From the NCBI GenBank assembly GCA_022496805.1, contig CM040091.1, positions 16,854,336 through 16,918,335 on the forward strand: 64,000 nt of DNA, given 5' to 3'. The stretch is from Pohlia nutans. Lineage: Eukaryota > Streptophyta > Bryopsida > Bryales > Mniaceae. A program made the position numbers and the translations under genes. The notes beneath the pieces are model-generated. The model did not search any database, was not told where the DNA came from, and worked only from the letters and a program-made list of their open reading frames with translations. Position 1 is the stretch's first letter. Every line of letters begins with the position of its first letter. Shown one piece after another: positions 1-10,662 of this stretch.

Positions 1-125
1 AATGAAAAGAACAAATTTTCTAAAGCAGGTTTGGTGAACAAAGAGTCGAAAAGGTAGCAAGTAAAGAAGTAGTAAAAAACGGAATGTGAACAAGCAAGAA
101 AAACTAAAAAAAATTGGCCTAAAGG

Positions 126-451
126 GCCACAATGAATGAAGATAGATAGGGAAGAACCAAATGACAGAGAGAAACTCTGACCCTAAGAGGGAATCGAAGA
201 AGCAGATACATTTGTTGTATAGCTTCGGAGCGACGCTTTGTGAATGAAGACTGATAGGGAAGAACCAAATGACAGAGATAAACTCTAATCCTAAGAGCAA
301 ATCGAAGGAGATACACTTGTTGTATTGCTTTGGAGCAACGCTTTGTGAATGAAGACTGATAGGGAAGAACCAAATGACAGAGAGAAACTCTAATCCTAAG
401 AGCAAATTGAAGAAGGAGATACACTTGTTGTATTGCTTTGGAGCGACGCAA
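126..451. repeat. Minisatellite, three units of about 107 bp
   Basis: Three consecutive copies of a unit starting near GAATGAAGA (134, 242, 347), spaced 108 and 105 bases. Each contains GGGAAGAACCAAATGACAGA. On the minus strand an open frame runs through all three units only because the period is close to a multiple of three, so it is not treated as a gene. Confidence 0.85.
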
Positions 452-1987
452 CTACACTAGAAGCTACAGAGCCGCGTAGCCACGTGTATAAGCGCGTAGG
501 TTTATGATTGCAAACAAAGATTCTTGTGAAGGAGAGTAGTCTCCACAAATAAAATAGAAATATGATGTCTTTGGGATTTAGGACAAGTAATAATATCAAT
601 GGATTAAGCATTCTATAAAGAAATAAAAATTTACATGATTATCTTGATATCTTGATAAATTTACTTCAATCTTACCCATAGTCCTTTCTTTACTAGTACC
701 GATAGTGCCCCATTATAACATATTATCAAATTACCTTGATGAGATTACCCTAGTCAAGAAGTGACTATGGTAAGTCTCTTTTTACCATAGAAATTTGCCA
801 TACTTCGTAAGTGCATATGGTTGGTTCTTACCATAGTTTCTTCTTATCCTAATTGTTTAGTCCCTTCTTACCAAATTTCACAAACACATAATTGTTAACT
901 TTGTGAAAAGACATGTAGATTCTTTAAAATCTTAATGATTTCAATATAAATGTATTTATCATAATAAGTAGTATTTTGGAAATATTCTAATTTTTATTGT
1001 TGTCATTAATTTTGAGTATCTTATATCAATGTAATCCATTTAGACATTTTAGCATCAAGGATTTTTTGGAACCTAACGATGTTTGCATAATGTAATGTAA
1101 GATTTGAATGAGACTTCCATGAGTAAAAATTTCCATTGAGCAAAGCATTTCGAGAACTTTTTAGTATGTATAAGACAATTGAAAGAAGAAAGAAAAAGAA
1201 GAAGAATGAAAAGAAGTTAATTCCTTAATAATTCATAATAGGAGTTTTGATGTATCTTACAATTGTTTCAAGGCCTAAATTATGCACTAAGATTAGCACC
1301 TTGGCCCAATATAATTCTTATCCAAGGCAAAATATTTGATCAAGTATAAGAAATGATGGTTTTCAATAACTTCATGGCACAATCAATGATTATTGTTAAA
1401 TTAGCAAATAAAAGGGAAGGCCAAAATTGATTCATTTGGAATTCAACTTAAATGTGTTTATTAAATATTTAAGTTGGATCAATAAAGTAGTGACCAAATA
1501 GAGAATATTTTTTCATTTTGGCCAATGGGGTTATTCCATATTCAATTTGATTATTTTCATAGAATTAAGTATGTTAAATACAAAGCTATTGTACCATAGA
1601 GGTAGAATATTGTGCCATGAGTATAGATGCAGAATATTATAGATAAAGGGAGTTCAAAGCTATGTCATAACATAGAAGCACGTTTTTGATTTGTTGGGGT
1701 GTGGGAAATGCACTTGTACAAAGCAACGTGATAACATAAAGATACTTTTTGATTTGGTATAGATTTGAGTGTTAGAAATGCGCTAATGCAAGTGTATGTT
1801 AGGAGTGGTAGCATTGATGATGCCCGACAAGTTTGTGATAAAGACATTGCATGTGCATTCAATTATATCAATCAAAACCAACTTTACTAGTGACAAAAGA
1901 AGTCACCAACTTGAAGCAATTGTCATATTCTCCAAACTTGTGGAATTAAATGAATTAACTCCTAAATAACTTGTGGAATTATATGGA
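452..1987. other. AT-rich intergenic, no gene seen
   Basis: About 1.5 kb of AT-rich sequence with no convincing coding signal, tRNA or terminal inverted repeats. Short repeated words such as ACCATAG occur around 770-840. I see nothing I can name. Confidence 0.5.
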
Positions 1988-3119
1988 TTAACCCCTTAAT
2001 ATGCAAAGCTTTTACAAAAAATTCTAACATCACTTTCAATTGAAGTTTGCTCATCAAAAGCATTTTAGATGTTTTTTTATTTAAAAAAAAAACGTATACA
2101 TGTGTTTCCTATTGGTCCTCAAATTTTCAATTTCTTTTCAATATGCCATTAATTTAATATGATTTTTGAAGTACAATAAGGAAAGAAATTCTTATGAGTT
2201 ACAAAATTTGTCGAAATGATCAAACAAGTCTACAACGTTTGAGGTTACAATTAACAGGCATATGGAAAACTTCAACTTAAAACAAAATTTCTAAATTTGG
2301 AAATTTGATGATGACTTTTGTTTAGTAGTGAAGTTTGGATTTTGGGCTTTTGAAATTGCAAATGCAATAAAGTACAAAATATTATGATTTTTCCATATTT
2401 ATGAAGTGAATTAGAAACTAGGCTTGATAAGCTCCATTTTCTTAGTTGGACTTGAAAGTAAAAGTAATCATTATAGAGGTTGACATTGAATTTGACCCAC
2501 CACCATTCACTATTTGGATCTCGGGGGGGCACTCCCTTGTATATTTTGCATACACCTGCGATAATGACCTATTAAAATGGGGGCTATTTACCTTAGATAA
2601 TTGATTATAGAGACGGTATATTTTAAAATAAATGTAAAACTTGGTAATTAATTGTATCCTATTAGTACTTATAATTTTTCTAAGTGGCTATTTAAATAGG
2701 GGTATTTTACTTATACCCCATTTTTTTCCTTACTCCCCATTTCTTTTCCTTACCACTTTAGTTCAGTTTTGAAAGTGCGCGAGGTTGTCAGTCTAGAAGT
2801 CAGATATAAAAGACTTTGTTTTCATCCAAAATTAATTTTTGGCAGCCAGTTGCCCTTCATAGTCTACACCTAGCCCCTACAAAAAATATTTGGCATGGTA
2901 TTTTATATGTACTGGTAAAATAAATCTTCCATGATATATTGAATGCTATATTACTTATAATGTAGTTTTACAATTTAGAGCAATGTATTTTACATGTACG
3001 TTTTTTTACAAAATTTATCTACAAAGAATATATGGGACCCTATTTTTTATCGCACGTTGTTTCTATGATTTTCGCCAGTGCCCCCCCGAGACTTAGATAC
3101 TTGGGCATTTAGGAGTTAA
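1988..3119. mobile_element. TTAA-flanked non-autonomous element, family J, interrupted by a nested insertion
   Basis: Begins TTAA-CCCCTTAATATGC at 1988 and ends GGGCATTTAGGAG-TTAA at 3119. Without the 573-bp insertion at 2519-3091 it is about 559 bp, close to the uninterrupted relative at 9158-9721 (564 bp). The two align across the inner 3' half: both have CATTTTCTTAGTTG followed by a TTTGACC stretch before the terminus. The TTAA duplication and CCC/GGG ends are as in piggyBac elements; no transposase is encoded. Confidence 0.75.
2519..3091. mobile_element. Nested element with 15-bp perfect terminal inverted repeat
   Basis: TCTCGGGGGGGCACT at 2519-2533 is the exact reverse complement of AGTGCCCCCCCGAGA at 3077-3091. 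The 573-bp interior is AT-rich and non-coding. It interrupts the 3' part of the TTAA element around it, as shown by comparison with the intact relative ending at 9721. No clear target duplication was found, so the superfamily is unknown. Confidence 0.7.
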
Positions 3120-3969
3120 GAGTGTATGAAAATTATTTGAACTTAATTAAAATAGTAATCAAAATATATAGGCCGGTAGGGTTGTTACAACATAAACAAA
3201 CTTTACAAGGTTAGTAAATGCACAATGACACTTGCCTTAATAAATCCTTGCATATTCTAAGATATTCGGAGAAAGAAGTGTTTAGGATAATTTAAGTAAT
3301 GAATGAAAAATGTATATCAAGATGCCTTCATTTATTCTACATAGTAAATTCTAACAATAGTGTAAAGAATCATTCGCGCATAGTCTTTAGAACAATAATT
3401 TGGAAAATGAAGAACCGCTACAAATGAAAAGTGATTTCTCTCAATATCTCATTCTATAATTGCATAAAATATCTCATTTCATATAGTTTTTATTAATAAA
3501 AAAAACCATTATTACTGTATATTGCACAACTGAGAATACTGAATGGATATTTTGAAACTAGAAAAAAACTAATACAACATGTACATCTCAAAATAGAGAT
3601 GCCAGTGGGAACAATTGTTCCCAAAAATGACGAAAACATTGCATCAACATGTGCAAAAACATTGCATAGTCATAAACATAAACGTTGTTTAATCACAACA
3701 ATGTTTTAGAAACGTATAGAATGACTTCTTATCACTACATTCGAGTGTTAATAGTGTTTATAGTGTTTGTGGTGTTACAAAACCCTCCAAACCCTAATAG
3801 TGTCAATACTATTTTGAAAAGAAAGTTGACAAAGGTAGAAAACGTTTTTCAAACAATGCTATTAAAGTACAATGAAAAGAGAATCTTTCACAAAAATTCA
3901 TAATGTTCAAATAAGGTTTATCATGAATCAACACAATAGATTTGAAGTTTTGAACTAACTATTGATTTA
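3120..3969. other. AT-rich intergenic, no gene seen
   Basis: No recognised gene. Near 3972 a segment reading CTTCCTCTATCCCAATATAA resembles a Stowaway-type MITE terminus, but no partner end was found. Confidence 0.4.
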
Positions 3970-4367
3970 CTTCCTCTATCCCAATATAAGGAGCACTTCT
4001 TTAAAATTTAGCATAGTATTGAAAGTGCTATCTTGAATCTTAGAAGGTACTCTTTCATTTTCCAAAATAAGTAGAATTAAATAATAGAAATCATAGCATC
4101 TCGTACTGCATGTTATTCTAAATTCATCACGAACTAAAAAATATATATTTGGTCAATTTGGGATTTTTAATTGAATTTCAAAATAAATGCTTAAATATTT
4201 TATAACAATTTGATAATAAAAAATATGATAAACCCAATTGTACATATTTGATCTTCACATTAACATTTACAACTTAGATTTGTACATCAACTCCATTTTA
4301 TTTATTTATCAAACATTTTATAGCACATTTTTGAAATCAATGTTGAATCGGGACGTTATAAGGTTAA
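3970..4367 (+). mobile_element. 5'-truncated copy of TTAA family A
   Basis: The 3' part matches the family A copies ending at 37007 and 39929. Shared features in order are an AAATAAGTAGAATTAAATAA-like stretch, GCATGTTATTC, TGTACATCAACTCCATTT, and a terminus GGGACGTTATAAGG-TTAA at 4367. The 5' terminus with its CACGCG hairpin is missing. Confidence 0.6.
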
Positions 4368-4795
4368 TGCATACTCCTTTGTCTCACTAAAACACTATTT
4401 TACTCATTTGAATTTTTGTCCCAAAATAAACCTTGATTTCCAGTCTTATACACTTGTGAGTAATTATCTCCATGGGCATGAAGCCAATCCCGACAGAGCA
4501 TGAGTAATTATCCCCATGGGCGACAAATATAAAAATTAAAACATACAATACCTCCATGTGCATGAAGTCAATCCCAACAATGATAGGTGTCACCCGTATC
4601 CTCACCTTCCTATACTAGTCCATAAAGTTTAGTGAAATCAAGATGTTTTAGTGGGACAAAGGCGTGTATCGGCTTGTGTATAAAATTTTCGGGATGTAAA
4701 ATCGTTCGTTGATGAACAACCTCTTCTTGGATGAATGAAGACCCACGGATGAGAAAAATAAGCAAGCAGAGCCCGCCATCAGTCGCTTTTCTCCC

Positions 4796-7700
4796 ATGCT
4801 TGCCCTTTCCGCGGGCACAGGGCCGTCCGCTCCCTTTCACCGAGGATGGACTCCCTACCACCGTGGCCACGGCTCTTTATGGTTGGCGCCATCGGCACTG
4901 CACTTCCCGTTGTTGCCACCATCGCCATTTATTAGGGTTTGCAAATTGGACGCCATGGGACTCACGGGAGCTTCCGCGGAGGATCTCATCAACGACGGTA
5001 CACGACTCTTTCGTTCGTTTGATTTCGTGCCGATAAATTATGTTTTTCTTTTCTTTCACAAAGCGCTTTTACGACTTCTTTGCGTTTTTTCCTTGGAATT
5101 TTATTTATTTAGGATGATATCATTCTTTTTCACAATCCCTGTGTGATAACCTAATTACGCGAGCTGCTTTCTTTTCTTTTCTTACAGCTTGTTCTATGAT
5201 TCTAGCCATTGTGTGAAACGTCCTCGTTCATGCTATTTCAGCATTGTAGAAGAATAAGAACTAGTCGGAGAATTTAAATTGGAGACATTTTGCATTGAGT
5301 ATAGTTTCTGTTACTAAATTTATTAAATATTGATTGATTCTTGTTAGTGATTGGGATTCCAATGCACCTAAGTATTTCACCTTATTTCATTCTTTTTCAC
5401 GATCCCTGTGTGATAACCTAATTACGCGAGCTGCTTTCTTTTCTTATCTTACAGCTTGTTGTGTGATTCTAGCGATTGTGTGAGGTGTCCTCGTTCATGC
5501 TATTTCAGCATCGTAGAAGAATAAACACTAGTCGGAGAATCTAAACTCGAGACATTTTGCATTGAGGATAGTTTCTATTACTAAATTGATTAAATATTGA
5601 TTGATTCTTGTTAGTGATTGGAAGGGGATTCCAATGCACCTAAGTATTTCACCTTATTTCATTCCTTTTCACGATCCCTGTGTGATAACCTAATTACGCG
5701 AGCTGCTTTCTTTTCTTATCTTACAGCTTGTTGTGTGATTCTAGCGATTGTGTGAGGTGTCCTCGTTCATGCTATTTCAGCATCGTAGAAGAATAAACAC
5801 TAGTCGGAGAATCTAAACTCGAGACATTTTGCATTGAGGATAGTTTCTATTACTAAATTGATTAAATATTGATTGATTCTTGTTAGTGATTGGAAGGGGA
5901 TTCCAATGCACCTAAGTATTTCACCTTATTTCATTCCTTTTCACGATCCCTGTGTGATAACCTAATTACGCGAGCTGCTTTCTTTTCTTATCTTACAGCT
6001 TGTTGTGTGATTCTAGCCATTGTGTGAAGTGTCCTCGTTCATGCTATTTCAGCATTGTAGAAGAATAAGAACTAGTCGGAGAATCTTAATTCGAGACATT
6101 TTGTATTGAGGATAGTTTCTATTACTGAATTGATTAAATATTGATTGATTCTTGTTAGTGATTGGAAGGGGATTCCAATGCTCCTTAGTATTTCACCTGA
6201 TTTCATTCTTTTTCACGATCCTTGTGTGATAACCTAGGATGTAATGTAATTACGCGAGCTGCTTTTCTTTCTTTTGTTACAGCTTGTTGTGTGATTCTAG
6301 CAGTGTCCTCGTTGATGCTATTTCAGCATTGTAGGAGAGTAAGAACTAGTAGGAGGATCTATAATCGGGATATTTTGCATTGAAGATGTTTTCTATTACT
6401 AAATTGATTGATTGTTATTAGTGATTGGAAGGGGATTCCAATGCACCTATGTATATCACGTGTGTACTTTCTCGTAATCAGTTGAACATAATCTTGGAAT
6501 GAAGTTTGGAAATTTGTGTTTCGGATTTCTTGATCTGTGTGATGACCTAGGACGTGATGTATTTATGCGAGCCGAATTTTTGTATTTTTGTATTTTTTTT
6601 GGCAGCTTGTTGTATGATTCTAGCGATTTTTTTTTATCGTGTGAAGGTTTCTTGTTGATGCCGTTTTAGTATTGTCGTTGGAACAGAAGAAGTTTAGTTC
6701 TGAAATCAACACATTCTGCATTGAGCATAGTTTTTATTACTGAATTGATGAAATGTTTATTGATTCTTGTTGGTAATTGAAAGGGATTCCAATGCACCTG
6801 AGATGTATTATTTGCATACTCTTGTGAGCGTTCATTTATTTTTTGAAGATGACCTAAACCGATCTGAGGTTCGAATGCTCATAATCAATATGTACTCATT
6901 GTCCAGGGTGTCGGAATTAGGACACTGGATTCTCCTACCTTTTGCCATTTTCTGGGGTGCTGAAACTTGGGAGAAGTCAGAAATTCGCCTACCTTGCATT
7001 GGATTCCGTGTTCTTGGAACGAAGAATATTGCTAGCTCTTGAAGCACTTCGATTCCTGATTTAGAATTGGTTCTATGCTCTGGAAAGGGTTTATTGGTCT
7101 ACAGCGGATTGATATGTCAGTGAATACACAGCTGCAATGACCTTCAATCATTTGCAGGGCTTTCACATTTTAATAAATCTGCATTTGCATTAGCAGTTGA
7201 CGTCTCTGTTCACAATGCGATGGCCTGGTTCCGAAATGTCTTGGGGCCAATTATCTATGTCTTAGTCTGGAAGGACCTTGCAAAAGTGAAGGCCCGCAAG
7301 AATGAAAGCTCCATGATTTCAACACTGAGGGTATTAAGATCTAATCTGGTTGTGGTGGTGCAGGCGTAGTGGCAGGCGGCGTAGTAGCACTGGGCAAGTT
7401 TGAAGGTTTGCATTTGGGACATCGCGCATTAGCAGAGCGCGCATCAGAGCTTGGAAAGCCTGTGATGCTCTCATTGTCAGGGATGGCGGAGGTGCTTGGT
7501 TGGGAGCCTAAGTATGTTCTTTCATGCTCTTCATATGAGTTCCTTGTTTGACGATGTCGCAAGTACAGTGTATGAAGCTGGCATATGCACTTTACCTCTC
7601 ACGGACATATCAGTTTCCATCACCAAGAGGCTTAGGCTAATTTGCTGATTGTAACAAGGCCACGTGAAGTGATATAAAAACACACGACGAAAAACTTGGG

Positions 7701-8664
7701 GGCATGAGTAGCTGAACTTTGAGATAATGTGTTGCAGGTTACCGGTGGTCGCCTCAGTTGACCGTCCTCGTGTTCTGGCATCCTGGGCCCAACATTGTCG
7801 CAACATGGTTCCACAGGAGCACGTGCTTGAATTTGCCAAGATTCGCAAACTAAGCCCAGAGCAGTTTGTTGAAAAACTTGCCAAGGAGCTGGAGGTCAAA
7901 GGTGCAGTAGCAGGTAAGGGCTTTCATGAAATCATCTCGTGGCAATGCTTTGAATGAGCTTCAGACTGTTTTCAGGTGTTTTTCTGCATCATAGAATTTT
8001 CCCCATTTATTCATTCTGTACTGCAACATATGTGCACGTGTGGATTTTTTTTTTCCTTTTTTGGTTACTTATCACGGTCGTTAATGACAAACATGGTCAG
8101 ATTCCTGAACCTATGACTTTGCTTATATTCCAGAAGACTGGTTCCTACTCTTCAGGCTTTGATTAGAATGATGTGGATGCAGGAGCGGATTACCGCTTTG
8201 GATTCAGAGCTGCCGGTAAAGCATCAGACTTGGTCGAATTGTGTGACAAGTATGGATTGCAATCCGTTATTGTGGACCCAGTCATGGATTCAAAAGATTC
8301 TCCTCCAGTGGATGGATCCGCTAAGGATAAAGGTCAGGTTTCAACAACTCGTATTCGGAAAGCCTTAGCTGAAGGCGACATGAAGCGCGTGGCAGAGCTT
8401 CTTGGCAGAAAGCATCGTCTATATATTGAGGTTAAAGACTCTGTTCAAACCGAGAATGCCATCTCTTTTCCAATCTCGAATGCGCTAAACCAACCTCCAG
8501 CAGTAGGTTCATACGAATGCAGTCTGTATCTTGAAGGTTCCAATGACACTGATCTTTCAGTAGTGCAAGTGAGGATAAATGAAACTGAAATTTCTCTGGA
8601 GTCACAAGATTCGAGTCTTGTAAATAAGATATCTCAACAGAGTCGTATTGCACTCGACTTCTGA
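4796..8664 (+). CDS. RIBF: FAD synthetase (FMN adenylyltransferase), plastid RIBF type
   Basis: Transfers AMP from ATP to FMN to make FAD. Four exons: 4796-4997, 7364-7511, 7738-7913, 8183-8664, all GT-AG with phases 1, 2, 1; 335 aa. Residues 74-88 ([15 protein letters not shown]) hold the nucleotidyltransferase HxGH motif at H84-H87. MAEVLGWEP follows, then [17 protein letters not shown] at 176-192, and [10 protein letters not shown] at 228-237 is the conserved STxIR segment. The order matches Arabidopsis RibF1/RibF2, which are plastidial and lack the C-terminal riboflavin kinase of bacterial RibF; here the tail after residue 255 is short and degenerate. The first 53 residues are rich in Ser, Pro, His and Arg with almost no acidic residues, so I infer a chloroplast transit peptide; a second in-frame ATG at 4955 would skip it. 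Exon 1 joins exon 2 in phase as [17 protein letters not shown]. Family call is firm; the start is less so. Confidence 0.9.
5131..6485. repeat. Tandem array, about 272-bp unit, in RIBF intron 1
   Basis: Units begin near CACGATCCCTGTGTGATAAC at 5131, 5398, 5670, 5942 and 6214, spaced 267, 272, 272 and 272, with a decayed sixth unit after about 6480. Units 2-4 are nearly identical, so amplification is recent. Each unit carries a pyrimidine tract ending in CTTATCTTACAG-CTTG that looks like a 3' splice site. The array lies wholly inside intron 1 (4998-7363). Confidence 0.92.
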
Positions 8665-9157
8665 GCCTAATTAACGTAATTATTCCATGCTGTCCCGAGA
8701 CCCAGAAGATGGCTGTTTTTTCCCCAACCTTAAGAACATGTATGATTCTTTACTAGGAATTGCATGCATTGACATGTTGGAGCACCTCGTGTTACCCATT
8801 ACTTTGGGAGGTAACATTTGTACAATGTCTAAAATTCAGTAAATACTCTGAGGAGTTCATTTAGGACTGCAATTCACCTTCTTGATTTGCGAAATAATTG
8901 CCTACAATCATTCTCCTACGATTTTGCTAAGTGTTATATTCGATTTTGCAAGTTCCAAGTCTTTCATTCTTAATTCTAAATTTTAGATTTTGATTAATAT
9001 TAGAGTTTTTGAATCCGATATTTGTCTTCAGTTGGCATCCTCAAGCCTGTGTTGATTGACCTTTGCGTGTTAGGTTTGATTTTGTGAATTCTAAGCATTG
9101 AATTGGATTTCGCAAAGTCTAAATCCTAAATTCACAAATCTAAAACCAAGCTTTTGA
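8665..9157. other. RIBF 3' flank and intergenic
   Basis: Presumed 3' untranslated region of RIBF followed by AT-rich sequence. Repeated GATTTTG and AAATTCTAA words occur here and again near 9780-9880. No gene seen. Confidence 0.4.
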
Positions 9158-9721
9158 TTAACCCTTAAACGTACCACTCCTTTGTAGGAAAGTCAAACTA
9201 CACAATTTTACTGAATTTAGCCTTCAAGATTTATCAAAATATATTTTGTGATATTTTTCATGCATGGAATTGAATGTTTCCTATCAGTCTTGAAATTTTC
9301 AGATTTTTTTGATTTAATACGGCATTTTCAACGAATTTTAAGTCAAATACTTCAAAAACTAATTTTTATTACAAAAAAGCTTTAAAAATTTAATATTTTT
9401 TTGGGAGCAGGTACAAATTACAATGGAGAATCACATGATATGTTTTCCATAGAAACTTTTTATTTCAATTTTGAAATTCGAAAGCTGAAAATCCTATCAT
9501 TCCTATGTAGTGTAATTCAAACCTTGACCTACAAACCTTGCACAAGCAATAAAATACTCATAACTGGAATTTTTAAGATTTGAAAAGTGGAGTACAAACT
9601 AGACTTAATAAACTTCATTTTCTTAGTTGTGTGTATTAGCAACAAAAGTCATCTTCAAGATCAAAATTGGGTTTGACCAACAAACATCCAGAAACTGGAT
9701 GCGTGGACGTTTAGGGGTTAA
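9158..9721. mobile_element. TTAA-flanked non-autonomous element, family J, intact
   Basis: Starts TTAA-CCCTTAAACGTACC at 9158 and ends GTGGACGTTTAGGGG-TTAA at 9721 (564 bp with both TTAA). Terminal inverted repeat is CCC(C)TTAAACGT. A subterminal hairpin CATCCAGAAACTGGATG lies at about 9686. It aligns with the interrupted copy at 1988-3119. No coding capacity for a transposase is visible. Confidence 0.8.
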
Positions 9722-10350
9722 CACTAGAGTACTTGAAGTGGACATTTGTCTTCGCACACCCCAGCCGGTGCTGGTTGATGACTGCGTGTTAGATTTGATT
9801 TTGTAAATTCTAAGTTATGAATTGGAATTTGCAAGTTCTGAGTCTTTCATTATGAAATCCAAGTCCTAGATTTTGATTAAGATTTAGGAATATTTAGGAA
9901 CATTTCATCCGAATTGTTTAACAAACTTGATATTCCTTTAATTAGAAAATCAACTTCAAGTTGGAAAATAGTGACAACCTTGAATATATGCTCCAAAATC
10001 CATAAGTGTATATACAAAACCCACTCGCATACATTATTAAAAAGAAAGCCAGATTTCAAAACCTCGCCTTCAGTACGACAAGCTCATAAGATCAACTCAG
10101 TTTGAGTCGATCAGTCCTAATATCAACAACAAGTTCCCGCTATCTATAGCTAACTCATATACACAATATCTCACATTAAAAAAACACACACACACTAAAC
10201 TCTCACCCACTCTATACTGCCAATGAGTATATACTCCCACATCCGTGTCCATTGAACACCAGAACTACATACCCCTATTGCTTGCTGGAGACCCTTATCA
10301 ATCAAACATTAAAACCTCCCTTTTTTTTGTTTGATCAAAAGGTCCACAAT

Positions 10351-10507
10351 GTATACCATACTAAGTTGGCAAGTTCCAATGGCTCTTTGTCTGGTAGGCA
10401 CTGAGTCATTGACATTACATTACAAAACATGGTATACCATACTAAGTTGGTGAGTTCCAATGGCTCTTTGTCAGGTAGGCATTGAGTCATTGACATTACA
10501 AAACAGA
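10351..10507. repeat. Tandem duplication, about 81 bp, two units
   Basis: TATACCATACTAAGTTGG recurs 81 bases apart, followed in both copies by TTCCAATGGCTCTTTGTC and TGAGTCATTGACATTAC. It lies in the presumed 3' flank of the lipoxygenase gene. The preceding stretch 9722-10350 is AT-rich with no gene seen. Confidence 0.85.
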
Positions 10508-10632
10508 CACTCTATTCACGTCGGCTTCATTTCAGAACCAAAGTTTCTATTTATCTACTAAGTTGGCCTGTACCAGAGTTTGGCAGAGCACATATAGTAG
10601 ATAACCCTCCACACCAAATGGATGATCCAAAT

Positions 10633-10662
10633 GAGGGTTTAGGGTTTAGGGTTTAGGGTTTA
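10633..10662. repeat. Interstitial plant telomeric repeat (TTTAGGG, about 4 units)
   Basis: Starting in GAGGG at 10633, four GGTTTAG-type heptamers run without error to 10662. The last TTA (10660-10662, TAA on the minus strand) is the lipoxygenase stop codon, so the array abuts and contributes to the end of the reading frame. Confidence 0.95.

Noticed and set aside
119..451. 110-residue repetitive minus-strand frame
   Set aside because: It is the translation of the minisatellite; the repeats stay open because the unit is near a multiple of three.
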